A stretch of DNA of 61,674 nt from an uncultured Colwellia sp. (GTDB taxonomy: Bacteria > Pseudomonadota > Gammaproteobacteria > Enterobacterales > Alteromonadaceae): contig CAJXUN010000027.1 in NCBI GenBank assembly GCA_913061475.1, positions 1 to 61,674 of the forward strand. Direction: 5' to 3'. Position 1 is the stretch's first letter. Each line of letters starts with the position of its first letter. Below the pieces are notes generated by a model. It was not told where the DNA came from. It ran no database searches and was given only the letters and a program-made list of their open reading frames with translations. The position numbers and the translations under genes are program-made. Below are positions 1 through 8,537 of the stretch, in pieces.

Positions 1-426
1 ACCAAAAGTTACTAACTTCCCAGCTTCAGCATGTACTTTAGCCTGCTCGACTGACGCAGTAAAGGCTTCCTCATTCTTTATCACATGATCGGCAGCAAGC
101 ACTAATAATAAAGGATCTTCTCCTTTTTTCATTGCTTGTAAAGCGGCTAAAGCTATTGCGGGTGCCGTGTTACGACCAACAGGTTCTAATATTATCCCGC
201 TATTTGGAATGTTTTTTAAACGAAATTGCTCTGCAACTGAAAACCGATGCTCTTCATTGCATATCACAATAGCTGGTGAATGTTCGATACCGGCTAAGCG
301 CTCGGCAGTTGCTTGTAACATTGATGATTCGCCGTGTAATGTTAAAAACTGTTTTGGGAACATTTGACGAGACAGTGGCCATAAACGAGATCCTGAACCT
401 CCAGCCATAATTATTGGTAAAATCAT
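1..426 (-). CDS. manC: Mannose-1-phosphate guanylyltransferase, N-terminal part (3' end outside window)
   Basis: This is the first 142 residues of an enzyme that makes GDP-mannose from mannose-1-phosphate and GTP in the cytoplasm. The translation opens with [20 protein letters not shown], the nucleotide-binding signature of sugar-phosphate guanylyltransferases, followed by the FPKQFL segment and an [15 protein letters not shown] block typical of ManC/CpsB. The start ATG at 426 is preceded by an AAAAGG ribosome site. The reading frame is open to the left edge, so the C-terminal part, including any phosphomannose isomerase domain, is not visible. It is the last gene of the long minus-strand polysaccharide locus and supplies the substrate used by gmd and fcl upstream. 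The family call is firm. Whether the gene is bifunctional cannot be told. Confidence 0.93.
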   Translation of the reverse strand, partial: MILPIIMAGGSGSRLWPLSRQMFPKQFLTLHGESSMLQATAERLAGIEHSPAIVICNEEHRFSVAEQFRLKNIPNSGIILEPVGRNTAPAIALAALQAMKKGEDPLLLVLAADHVIKNEEAFTASVEQAKVHAEAGKLVTFG

Positions 427-475
427 TTACAAACCTTTTATATAATTGTAAAAAATGAATATTAAATTTCAGAAG

Positions 476-1231
476 TTATTTTTTGTGACTTTTAAAAAAA
501 AACTGCGGGATCTTAGACAAATTTTTGATAATAAAAGCTCTAAAATATGGAACACCATTTAATTTTAATGCGCTTATATCTTCTAAAGATTTGTTGTAAA
601 TATTTTTCAAACTTCTGTTGCTTGCCCCACCAACTCTCATTTTTATCAATACTTCTGGCAAGTAAGAAACTTTAATTTTATTTACCCAAAGATATCTAAG
701 TAAAGAATCATAGTCTGCAGCTATTTTATAATTAAGATTAAAACCACCAAACTTTTTATAAAGCGAAGTTTTCATATAGAATGTCGGGTGAGGGGGCATC
801 CAGCCACTTCTAATTTTAGCTAAATTGAAAGTCCCACTCCTCCACAACCTTATGACCTTATTAAGATCAGATTTAGCCACATACTCCAAATCAGCATAAA
901 CAGCATCTGACTGATTTTGAAATGCTGCCACTAAGTTAGAAACTGAGAAATCTGTAGCAAATAAGTCATCAGAATGTAAAAAACCAACAATATCACCTGT
1001 CGCAACTGCTAAGCCTTTATTAAGAGCATCGTATATGCCTTTGTCTTTTTCAATGATAAAGGTTGAGACTCTAGAGCTATGTTTTTTTATTAATTCAATA
1101 GTGGAATCTGTTGATAGACCATCAACAATAATATATTCAATATTTATATATGTTTGTGATTCTAAAGATTTAATAGTATCAATAATGGTACTTTCACTAT
1201 TATATGTTGCTGTTATTATACTTACTTTCAT
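476..1231 (-). CDS. Family 2 glycosyltransferase (WcaA-like)
   Basis: This is a GT-A fold glycosyltransferase that adds one sugar to the lipid-linked repeat unit at the inner face of the cytoplasmic membrane. The start TATYNSESTI, the VDGLSTDST segment near residue 37, KDKGIYDALNKG and the metal-binding HSDD at about 86-89 are all classic GT2 features. I chose the ATG at 1231 (MKVSIIT) because the GT2 core begins there. An in-frame ATG at 1267 would add 12 residues not normally seen in the family. With this start it still overlaps the upstream Nudix gene by 32 bases, so the two are probably translationally coupled. Donor and acceptor cannot be read from the sequence. Its position beside the GDP-mannose/GDP-fucose genes makes a GDP-sugar donor reasonable. 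Confidence 0.88.
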   Translation of the reverse strand: MKVSIITATYNSESTIIDTIKSLESQTYINIEYIIVDGLSTDSTIELIKKHSSRVSTFIIEKDKGIYDALNKGLAVATGDIVGFLHSDDLFATDFSVSNLVAAFQNQSDAVYADLEYVAKSDLNKVIRLWRSGTFNLAKIRSGWMPPHPTFYMKTSLYKKFGGFNLNYKIAADYDSLLRYLWVNKIKVSYLPEVLIKMRVGGASNRSLKNIYNKSLEDISALKLNGVPYFRAFIIKNLSKIPQFFFKSHKK

Positions 1232-1679
1232 TAAAATACCACTTTGTATGAAGATGTACTTCATCACTTATTAACAATTCATCACGTTCAAACCATTGAT
1301 AGCGTTCATGTTGTACATTTATTGGTAATTGACATAAATCTTTATCAACAATCAGAACATACGCTATTGCTACATAATGTGTTGAAAATTTATGTCCAAA
1401 AACATTATCACTATAAAAGTGATCAAAAGGCCCTAATAGCTCCGCTTGCTTGATATTAAATTTTTGCCCTAATTCGTCATGCGTTAACCTTTTGAAAGCA
1501 TCAGATAAAGATTCATCTTTTTGAATTCTTCCGCCGGGGACAAACCAATAATCTTTAGCCGGCTTATTTAAACGCCTACCTAATAATGCATGACCTTGTT
1601 TATTTTTTACCACAAGATCTATTGAGACTAAGGGGGTACTTTTAATAACAGTAGAGAAAGTATCTTCACTTAAAAACAT
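1200..1679 (-). CDS. gmm: GDP-mannose mannosyl hydrolase (Nudix family)
   Basis: This 159-residue Nudix enzyme would hydrolyse GDP-mannose (and GDP-glucose) to GDP and the free sugar. The Nudix segment runs from Gly49 to Gly71 and reads GGRIQKDESLSDAFKRLTH, then DELG. It has the altered form of the box known from the E. coli enzyme Gmm/WcaH, in which the usual REUXEE core is replaced. The later HFYSDNVFGHKFSTHYVA block also matches that subfamily and not mutator MutT. It lies between fcl and a glycosyltransferase, as wcaH does in colanic acid clusters. Its likely role is to trim the GDP-sugar pool. The subfamily call is strong and the in vivo purpose is inferred. Confidence 0.9.
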   Translation of the reverse strand: MFLSEDTFSTVIKSTPLVSIDLVVKNKQGHALLGRRLNKPAKDYWFVPGGRIQKDESLSDAFKRLTHDELGQKFNIKQAELLGPFDHFYSDNVFGHKFSTHYVAIAYVLIVDKDLCQLPINVQHERYQWFERDELLISDEVHLHTKWYFNESKYNNSNI

Positions 1680-1704
1680 TTAGTCCATCCATGATCTGGC
1701 TTCA

Positions 1705-2664
1705 CTATTTCCTGAAATTATCTTGATTTTCTAAAAACCATTGATAACTTTGGGTCAAACCGTCTTCTAAGTTAATAGTATATTCCCAACCTAAGTCTTT
1801 TAATCGTTCAACATTCATTAATTTCCTTGGAGCACCATCTGGCTTAGTTGAATCGAATAAAATATTACCCTTGAATTGCACTACTTTTGCTACCGTTTCT
1901 ACTAATTCACGTATAGTACAATCAGTACCTGTACCAACATTAATTTGACTTAGCATAGGTTGAGTATTTTCGTCGTAAGTCTCTTGCGCTAAATCCATTA
2001 CAAATATAGAGGCTGCTGCCATATCATCAACATGTAAGAATTCTCGCATTGGTCTCCCTGAGCCCCATGCTATGACTTCAGATAAGTTATTTAGCTTTGC
2101 TTCATGAAACCGTCTTATTAAAGCGGGGATAACATGAGAGTTTTCAGGATGAAAATTATCATTTGGGCCATATAGATTAGTTGGCATTACACTACGATAA
2201 TTTCGCCCATATTGTCTGTTATATGATTCGCACAACTTTATTCCTGCTATTTTAGCCACTGCGTAAGGCTCATTAGTTGGTTCTAATGTTCCTGTTAATA
2301 ATGCAGATTCAGCCATTGGCTGCGAAGCAAATTTAGGATATATACAAGATGAACCTAAAAACAATAAGTTATCAATATTAGTTAAATGAGCTGCATGAAT
2401 AATATTGCATTGAATCATTAAGTTTTCATAGATAAAATCAGCAGGATATGTGTTATTACCAACAATACCGCCCACTTTTGCAGCAGCTAAATATACTTGG
2501 TCAATACTTTCTTCTTTAAAAAAATCAGAAACAGCTTGCTGGTTTAGTAAATTTAATTCTGCTCGATTACGTAATATTAACTCTATATCATCTCGCTGCT
2601 GTAATTGACGTACAATTGCCGAGCCAACCATACCCTTATGGCCTGCAACAAAAACCTTTATCAT
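1705..2664 (-). CDS. fcl: GDP-L-fucose synthase
   Basis: This NADPH-dependent epimerase/reductase converts GDP-4-keto-6-deoxy-mannose, the Gmd product, to GDP-L-fucose. It is an extended SDR: the Rossmann motif GHKGMVG is at residues 8-14, the catalytic Ser is in GSSCIYP (about 105-106), and the Tyr134/Lys138 pair is in YAVAK. The [15 protein letters not shown] stretch and the C-terminal substrate region are typical of Fcl/WcaG. The frame has an earlier ATG at 2670, but the AGG ribosome site sits 8 bases from the ATG at 2664 and only 2 from the earlier one, so I use 2664. It lies downstream of gmd with a terminator-like hairpin between them. Confidence 0.95.
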   Translation of the reverse strand: MIKVFVAGHKGMVGSAIVRQLQQRDDIELILRNRAELNLLNQQAVSDFFKEESIDQVYLAAAKVGGIVGNNTYPADFIYENLMIQCNIIHAAHLTNIDNLLFLGSSCIYPKFASQPMAESALLTGTLEPTNEPYAVAKIAGIKLCESYNRQYGRNYRSVMPTNLYGPNDNFHPENSHVIPALIRRFHEAKLNNLSEVIAWGSGRPMREFLHVDDMAAASIFVMDLAQETYDENTQPMLSQINVGTGTDCTIRELVETVAKVVQFKGNILFDSTKPDGAPRKLMNVERLKDLGWEYTINLEDGLTQSYQWFLENQDNFRK

Positions 2665-2690
2665 GTACATGTCCTACTTGAAAAACAAAA

Positions 2691-2723
2691 GAAAAACCAC
2701 TAACAAGCTATTTGGTAGTGGTT
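2691..2723 (-). terminator. Terminator-like hairpin between gmd and fcl
   Basis: An 8-bp perfect stem, AACCACTA (2695-2702) with TAGTGGTT (2716-2723), closes a 13-base loop. On the minus strand the stem is followed at once by TTTTTCTTTTG. This is the form of an intrinsic terminator, placed inside what otherwise looks like one operon, so it may attenuate fcl and downstream genes relative to gmd. Confidence 0.6.
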
Positions 2724-2747
2724 AATAGATAAAATAACTTTGAAAAC

Positions 2748-3863
2748 CTACTCTACTGATACACTAACATTGTGGCCATGTTTCTTAAGTAAAGCGTGCT
2801 GCTTAGCTATATCTAAATCATTTAATACCATTTCGGCACACATTTCTTCTACAGTTATTTCAGGTATCCAGCCTAATTTTTCTTTGGCTTTTGTCGGATC
2901 ACCCAACAGTGTTTCAACTTCTGCAGGTCTGAAATAACGAGGATCAACTTTAACAATTACATCACCAACGTCTAATGCTGTAGCATTATTACCAGCAACT
3001 GACTTCACAGTCGCAATTTCTTCAAGCCCTTCACCAGTAAATTCAAGCTCGACACCTAATTCTGCGGCTGACATACGAACAAATTCACGAACAGAAATTT
3101 GTTTACCCGTCGCTATAACAAAATCTTCAGGTTGCTCTTGTTGCAACATCATCCATTGCATACGAACATAATCTTTAGCGTGACCCCAATCTCTAAGTGC
3201 ATCCATATTACCCAAGTATAAACACTTTTCTAAGCCTTGTGATATGTTGGCTAATGCCCGAGTAATTTTACGAGTAACAAAGGTTTCTCCACGGCGAGGT
3301 GATTCATGGTTGAATAAAATACCATTACAAGCATACATCCCATAAGACTCACGATAATTTACCGCTATCCAATAAGCATACATCTTAGCTACAGCATAGG
3401 GTGAACGGGGATGAAAAGGTGTTGTTTCCTTTTGCGGAATCTCTTGTACTTCACCATAAAGTTCAGAAGTAGAAGCTTGATAAAATTTCGTTTTCTTTTC
3501 AAGACCTAAAAAACGTATAGCTTCTAATAAACGCAAAGTACCTATAGCATCAACATCAGCCGTATATTCAGGTGATTCAAAAGAAACAGCTACATGTGAT
3601 TGTGCACCTAGGTTATAAACTTCATCTGGTTGAACATCTTTTAAAATACGCGTCAGATTTGATGAGTCAGTTAGATCACCGTAATGAAGAAAAAATTTAG
3701 GATTTTCTTCATGCGAGTCTTGATATATATGATCTATTCGCTGTGTATTTAAAGATGATGCTCTTCTTTTAATACCATGTACTTCATAGCCTTTTTCTAA
3801 TAAAAACTCTGCTAAATACGAACCATCTTGACCAGTAACTCCGGTGATTAATGCTTTTTTCAT
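2748..3863 (-). CDS. gmd: GDP-mannose 4,6-dehydratase
   Basis: This enzyme converts GDP-mannose to GDP-4-keto-6-deoxy-mannose, the first committed step to GDP-fucose and to other GDP-6-deoxyhexoses. Its 371 residues are the usual length. The nucleotide motif [19 protein letters not shown] starts at residue 8, with the NADP-binding RR at 33-34. The dehydratase residues are Thr132 and Glu134 in STSELYG, with Tyr156 and Lys160 in SPYAVAK. The first four bases overlap the end of the upstream glycosyltransferase gene (ATGA type), pointing to coupled translation. The product can feed Fcl next door. No separate GDP-rhamnose or perosamine enzyme is seen in the window. Confidence 0.97.
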   Translation of the reverse strand: MKKALITGVTGQDGSYLAEFLLEKGYEVHGIKRRASSLNTQRIDHIYQDSHEENPKFFLHYGDLTDSSNLTRILKDVQPDEVYNLGAQSHVAVSFESPEYTADVDAIGTLRLLEAIRFLGLEKKTKFYQASTSELYGEVQEIPQKETTPFHPRSPYAVAKMYAYWIAVNYRESYGMYACNGILFNHESPRRGETFVTRKITRALANISQGLEKCLYLGNMDALRDWGHAKDYVRMQWMMLQQEQPEDFVIATGKQISVREFVRMSAAELGVELEFTGEGLEEIATVKSVAGNNATALDVGDVIVKVDPRYFRPAEVETLLGDPTKAKEKLGWIPEITVEEMCAEMVLNDLDIAKQHALLKKHGHNVSVSVE

Positions 3864-4966
3864 GTTTCATTTGTCCTGTTTAATAAATTTTCTATTTGTT
3901 GTTCCATCATATCTTCGCTAAAGCAATCTCTTAATAACCGCTGATTATTTATTGACATAACGGATAAATTGGCCTGCTCTGTTATTTGAGCTAACACTCC
4001 TTGAACCAATAAAGGGTAGGTGCTAAATGACTTCACCCCTTTAGCGCTTGAGCTTATTCCATTCATAGATCCCTTTAAGCCAAAGACCGGCAATCCTAAA
4101 TAAAAATAATCTAATATTTTTAATTTAAACCCACCTCCGACCTGATCAGGAGCGATTGCAAGTCTAGATATATTAACTAAATCATCAAGGCTAGAGTAAT
4201 TAAGTCGCAACGTAACGAATTCAAAACTACTAATTATTAACTTTGAAAGAAAGTCAGGCATAGTACCTGCAATTAAAATTTCAAAGTTTTTAGGTCTATC
4301 AGATACATGAAACTCATTTAGTAAGGCCATAAGGTTTTCTTGTTTAATTTTCCAATTAAAACTACCTACGATCAGGCATTTCATACCTTCATTCAAAATT
4401 ATATTTTCATTAATGTTTCGACAATCATAATATGGTTTTACTACCGTTATCTTATCAACATGCTGCTTTATATTCACAGCATCCTCTTCTGTTATTGTCG
4501 TAATCGAACTTACATACTTAAAAATTAGGTTTTCCCAAAATCTGATTTTTAAGTATTCAAAATAATAAAAAACACGAACATAAATATTTTTATTTAAATA
4601 GCATTCTTTAGCAATTTGATTCTCGATGTTATGAGTGAGCAAAATAACCTTTTTAGCTTTGAATAAAAAACAAAACAATATGATCCAAGCATTCCTAAAG
4701 TGATCTATTACTAGTGTATCATCTCCTTTACTAATATTACGGAATACTGTAGCTATGTTTTTATAACGATACATTGGTCTCCACATAAAAGGGATAAATA
4801 CCAATAACGGAAAAAAAATAAATATAATAGGGATATACGCTAACTTTATATGTTCAATTTTAATTATTAATAAATCCTCCATCGAATTTATTGTGTTAGA
4901 TATCTGCTTAGTGTATATATAATCGCCACCAAAGCCATTACCTACTGATGAACTAAAAAAAAGCAT
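3860..4966 (-). CDS. GT-B fold glycosyltransferase (GT4-like)
   Basis: This is a predicted cytoplasmic or membrane-associated glycosyltransferase of the polysaccharide locus. The start [20 protein letters not shown] resembles the Gly-rich N-terminal acceptor loop of GT-B enzymes. The mid-protein [15 protein letters not shown] segment marks the second Rossmann domain, and [20 protein letters not shown] near residues 275-300 is the donor-binding loop typical of GT4-like proteins. A hydrophobic stretch at about 45-63 may serve for membrane association. The gene starts two bases after the stop of the upstream GT2 gene and overlaps gmd by four bases. The sugar transferred is unknown. The protein is more diverged than its neighbours, so the family-level call is less certain. 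Confidence 0.75.
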   Translation of the reverse strand: MLFFSSSVGNGFGGDYIYTKQISNTINSMEDLLIIKIEHIKLAYIPIIFIFFPLLVFIPFMWRPMYRYKNIATVFRNISKGDDTLVIDHFRNAWIILFCFLFKAKKVILLTHNIENQIAKECYLNKNIYVRVFYYFEYLKIRFWENLIFKYVSSITTITEEDAVNIKQHVDKITVVKPYYDCRNINENIILNEGMKCLIVGSFNWKIKQENLMALLNEFHVSDRPKNFEILIAGTMPDFLSKLIISSFEFVTLRLNYSSLDDLVNISRLAIAPDQVGGGFKLKILDYFYLGLPVFGLKGSMNGISSSAKGVKSFSTYPLLVQGVLAQITEQANLSVMSINNQRLLRDCFSEDMMEQQIENLLNRTNET

Positions 4967-4967
4967 T

Positions 4968-5714
4968 TTATTTCCTTTTCAATATTCTTAATATTTTAAA
5001 TTTACTGAACAGATACAACATGAGAATAGAGTAATAGCAAAAAATAAAAAGCTGTGAATGTAATCCAAATTTCTTTGCTAATTTAAACCTTTCCCATGTA
5101 GATATTAATATACTTTTTTCAGATAACCCGCCTTCCAAATAAATAGCAATAGGTAAATCTAGCTTCTTTATTTCGTCATCTTTATATAACTTACAAACCA
5201 CTTCATAGTCTGAAGCTATATTATTAATATCAAACAGGTTTTTTTTATGCCAAGACAATTTCACAAATAGTGCTTGGTGACAAATGGGCATTTTCTTCCA
5301 TAAATCCCCTAGGGCTTCAGGGGTTTTAATATACCTTTGAGTATCCTTTTCAGAAAGCAAAATATGATCCCCATAATATGCTTCTTTCTCCTCTTCACCA
5401 ATTAAATCAACGGCCAATTGGACGGTATTGGGAGCATAGAAGGTATCAGAGCTATTCATAAAAATAACATATTCACCTTCTGACATATCAATAGCCTTAT
5501 TCATAGCATCATATACTCCTTCATCACGCTCATGGAGTACCTTATCAATCTTATTTGAATGCTTTTGAATTTCATCATACGTACCATCATTTGAACCACC
5601 ATCAACAACAACATACTGAACATTAGGATACGTTTGAGAAAACACTGAAGCCATTGTTTTTCTTATACCATCTAAATCATTATAAACGATTGTAATAATT
5701 GTTATTTTTTTCAT
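4968..5714 (-). CDS. Family 2 glycosyltransferase
   Basis: This GT-A type glycosyltransferase of 248 residues would extend the repeat unit. ITIVYNDLDGIRKT opens the nucleotide-binding fold, VVDGGSNDGT is near residues 37-46, ERDEGVYDAMNKA follows, and NSSD at 87-90 takes the place of the DXD motif. It is related to the GT2 at 476-1231 (both carry the G[VI]YDA.NK motif) but is clearly a separate gene. A hydrophobic stretch near the C terminus (FIFCYYSILMLYLFSKF) could anchor it to the membrane. One base separates it from the following GT-B gene. The donor is not predictable from sequence. Confidence 0.87.
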   Translation of the reverse strand: MKKITIITIVYNDLDGIRKTMASVFSQTYPNVQYVVVDGGSNDGTYDEIQKHSNKIDKVLHERDEGVYDAMNKAIDMSEGEYVIFMNSSDTFYAPNTVQLAVDLIGEEEKEAYYGDHILLSEKDTQRYIKTPEALGDLWKKMPICHQALFVKLSWHKKNLFDINNIASDYEVVCKLYKDDEIKKLDLPIAIYLEGGLSEKSILISTWERFKLAKKFGLHSQLFIFCYYSILMLYLFSKFKILRILKRK

Positions 5715-5765
5715 TATGTTCTTATTTAAGTATTGTTATGAATAAATCTATCATTAAAGAGCTAT

Positions 5766-6779
5766 TTATATAATCAAGGGAATGAATGATTTATATGGGA
5801 TTAATGCTGAAATAGGGTCATGACTTTTCACGTATAAAGCAACTATATAAAGACATATACATAAAAGGTAAGATAGATAGACTTGGAACTCTCTTAAACG
5901 AATCCTATTAAATAGAATATCCCAACGAAACCATATTAAAGGTATTATAAAAGGTATTGAAATTCTTGCAAGACTTGAGTCTACAGATAGAGTGCCAAGA
6001 TATATAAATATCACCAATGACAGAATATAAGTTGACTCTTTCTGAGCAATGCTTTTGTATGATATGCAGTATAAAAGTACAAATAAAAAATACATTGTAT
6101 AACCAAAATGCCCACCATTATTATAAAATTTCAATAGAGGGTAAAAAGCTATTAAATTGTCATAAAAGAAAAATAAACAAAGAGAAACGAGTGCAATAAA
6201 TGCAAATAAGAGTTTTTTGACGGTTTTATTGTTTCCGAAAAATTTTAAATATATGAGTAAGAACACAAATAAAATTGACGATAAGTGACTTAGAATACTT
6301 AATAATGCAAATAGTAAAAATTGTATATTTTTATCTTTTTTCTGAAAATAAAAATACGTAACTATAGCAAATGCAATTGATAACTCTTGTCGAATAATTG
6401 AAAAAGATTCAATAAAAAACCAAGGAAGACAAATATAATTAAGCATTATAAAGGGTGATTTTTCAGAAATAGAGACAAAAAAAACACAACTTATCGTTAA
6501 TAAAGCATAAATAGCAAAAAACAAGATATAGCTATTAAAAAAGTGAGATACGCCAAGAATACTACACGTAACTGGCTCATAATAGCACTCTACATCAAGA
6601 TTAAAAATTTCAACATAACTCGTATAGTCATAACCTAAATTATGACGAAAAGCTAAAATAAAAAACAGTAAAAAAGACGTAAAAGCTATCCAGACAAAAC
6701 GTTCAGTGGCATTCTTTGAGAAACTTAAAAATAAGGTCAATAATGGAAAAGAAAACAGAAATAAAGATAACGTGTCCAT
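5766..6779 (-). CDS. wzy: O-antigen/exopolysaccharide polymerase, EpsG-like Wzy
   Basis: This is a predicted inner-membrane polymerase with about ten hydrophobic segments, which would join lipid-linked repeat units on the periplasmic side. The features used are the LGYDYTSY motif after the second membrane segment (near residue 50), FSIIRQELSIAFAI near residue 125 and LSILSHLSSILFVFLL near residue 160. This pattern occurs in EpsG-type polymerases rather than classical Wzy_C proteins. Its 1-base overlap with the upstream acyltransferase and the lack of any other polymerase candidate in the locus support the role. Polymerases diverge fast, so the assignment rests on topology, motif pattern and context. 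Confidence 0.75.
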   Translation of the reverse strand: MDTLSLFLFSFPLLTLFLSFSKNATERFVWIAFTSFLLFFILAFRHNLGYDYTSYVEIFNLDVECYYEPVTCSILGVSHFFNSYILFFAIYALLTISCVFFVSISEKSPFIMLNYICLPWFFIESFSIIRQELSIAFAIVTYFYFQKKDKNIQFLLFALLSILSHLSSILFVFLLIYLKFFGNNKTVKKLLFAFIALVSLCLFFFYDNLIAFYPLLKFYNNGGHFGYTMYFLFVLLYCISYKSIAQKESTYILSLVIFIYLGTLSVDSSLARISIPFIIPLIWFRWDILFNRIRLREFQVYLSYLLCICLYIVALYVKSHDPISALIPYKSFIPLII

Positions 6780-7348
6780 TAAATATTTCTTATAAATTTA
6801 ACGGGATTACCAGCCCATACTTGGTTTGAAGGAATTATACCTGAAACTACAGAACCGGCCCCAATTACACTGTTTTCACCTATTTCTGTTCCCTTTAATA
6901 TGATAGTTCCCGTTCCAATAAAAGCGCCTGACTTGATAAGTACAGGTTTTGATAGCCCCTTATCATTATCTTGTAATCGAGTAGTAGGATCTATTGAATG
7001 GAAATCAGTATCGTATATCTTACAATCGCCTCCAATCAAAACATTATCCATGATAGTAATATTTTTTATACAATATATTGCAGAGCTAGACATTCCAACA
7101 TTATCGCCAATAGTTAAACAGCCTTTTTCACAGACAACAATTGAAAAAAATGTATTTCCCCCTATAGGATTAGCAGCGTGTGATGAATTGATAATCACAT
7201 TACTCCCGTAATTAAATTCACCATAGCATCTAAAAAATAACTTCCCATTAACTTTTAGTCCTTTGAACTTAATCCCCATAAGAAAAAAAAACATATAATT
7301 GTAAATAAAACAATAACCAGAAACGATATATCTTATAAATTTCAACAC
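6779..7348 (-). CDS. Hexapeptide-repeat acyltransferase (left-handed beta-helix)
   Basis: This 189-residue protein has the repeating [LIV]GxxxxI pattern of left-handed beta-helix acyltransferases, for example IGDNVGMSSSAIYC, VLIGGDCKIYDTD, IGTGTIILKGTEIGENSVIG and AGSVVSG. The DTDFHSIDP segment supplies the likely catalytic His, as in the maltose/galactoside acetyltransferase group. It probably O- or N-acetylates a sugar of the repeat unit using acetyl-CoA. It overlaps the polymerase gene by one base. It is one of three such enzymes in the locus but is not closely similar to the pair at 10470-11894. The substrate is unknown. Confidence 0.85.
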   Translation of the reverse strand: MLKFIRYIVSGYCFIYNYMFFFLMGIKFKGLKVNGKLFFRCYGEFNYGSNVIINSSHAANPIGGNTFFSIVVCEKGCLTIGDNVGMSSSAIYCIKNITIMDNVLIGGDCKIYDTDFHSIDPTTRLQDNDKGLSKPVLIKSGAFIGTGTIILKGTEIGENSVIGAGSVVSGIIPSNQVWAGNPVKFIRNI

Positions 7349-7361
7349 TTTAAATGTACTC

Positions 7362-8537
7362 TTATTTTTTTTTATTAAGTAAAGTTTTTGTCTTGTATTT
7401 TAGTCTTTCAATCAATATTCCAATTAAACTCTTAATTGGAAGAGAATAGAAATAATACTCGTTATCCGATTTCTTCGATTCCCAATTTTTGGTTGATATA
7501 AAGCTTTTTGACGCAGTAATATTAAAAACATGATTCTCATCAGATGAGAAATTTGAAATAATATTTAGATCATGCGGTTTGAGTTCTCTGCTAAAAGACA
7601 GTATAGAATTACCAATAAATTTTTTACTAGATAAAGTAAATTCTCTATTTATATTACTTATCTTTTTAGTCCCATACAGATCAACTTCAAAATCAATAGA
7701 TGCTAGAGCTTTATTAAATTTTTTAATGATTGCAGGCTCTATTTCAAAAAAAACATCATAAATTGCATTTGATTCAGTAAGTGTCGAAAAATTAAAGTTT
7801 TGTTTACTCAATGATAAACTCACTTGATATGTATAATCTCTTTTAGTGACATGTGTACCCAAATCACTAAAATTAGTTGTCAAACTTTCTCTTGGATATA
7901 TAAAATACCTATTCGTCACAACTAAGTATTTTATATAGTATTTTAACCACGACGATTCTGGCCAGTTTACTACATTCTGCGGAATAGCGTCGCTATCCAA
8001 TAAAGCAACAGCAGTACTTCCATACCACTCCCTAAATAATTGCCATTGCTTTGCTGTCCATGCCTGTCCCCATGAACTAGCAAATTGCAACCAATAATTA
8101 TCATAACCATCTATTAACGGTTCAAAGGTTTGTTTAGCATTAACATTATACTTGTGATTATAAAGTGAAATACCGCCAACAGCATCATTCTCTTCATAGT
8201 GATTAAGTGCTTTTTTAGTGTATTGATAAAACATGGGGGAAACAACTAAGTCATCTTCCAATAAAATTATAGAACCATATTTTTGAGATAAATCACCGCA
8301 TTGCAGCACATGCTTGCGTAAACCAAGGTTTTTTTTATGTGTTACTACAATTTTTTCTCCGAAGCTCCAATCAAAAGCTTCAGCATAATTTTCTACCGAA
8401 TTATCACCACTATAATCAATGCTTATAATTAAGCGAGTATCAGCCTCAAGCTTAGAAGTAATCAAAGAGTTAAGTAATCTAGAAAGCGAATGAACTCGGT
8501 TAAACGCAACTACAACTATAGTTGGCTTATTTATCAT
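7362..8537 (-). CDS. Glycosyltransferase, GT2/GNT-I-like N-terminal domain
   Basis: This 391-residue protein begins with a GT-A type fold: VVVAFNRVHSLSRLLNSL, then ISIDYSGDN, and an acidic metal-binding ILLEDDLVVSPMFYQY segment near residues 95-110. The EDDL form is shared with GNT-I-like and some O-antigen glycosyltransferases. The WLQFASSWGQAWTAKQW region, rich in aromatics, recalls sugar-transferase acceptor domains. The C-terminal 130 residues are not recognised. The gene overlaps the end of asnB by 11 bases, so the two are probably coupled. Donor and acceptor sugars cannot be stated. Confidence 0.75.
   Translation of the reverse strand: MINKPTIVVVAFNRVHSLSRLLNSLITSKLEADTRLIISIDYSGDNSVENYAEAFDWSFGEKIVVTHKKNLGLRKHVLQCGDLSQKYGSIILLEDDLVVSPMFYQYTKKALNHYEENDAVGGISLYNHKYNVNAKQTFEPLIDGYDNYWLQFASSWGQAWTAKQWQLFREWYGSTAVALLDSDAIPQNVVNWPESSWLKYYIKYLVVTNRYFIYPRESLTTNFSDLGTHVTKRDYTYQVSLSLSKQNFNFSTLTESNAIYDVFFEIEPAIIKKFNKALASIDFEVDLYGTKKISNINREFTLSSKKFIGNSILSFSRELKPHDLNIISNFSSDENHVFNITASKSFISTKNWESKKSDNEYYFYSLPIKSLIGILIERLKYKTKTLLNKKK

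Noticed and set aside
167-367. Short plus-strand open frame over manC
   Set aside because: It lies opposite the clear manC reading frame and its product has no family features.
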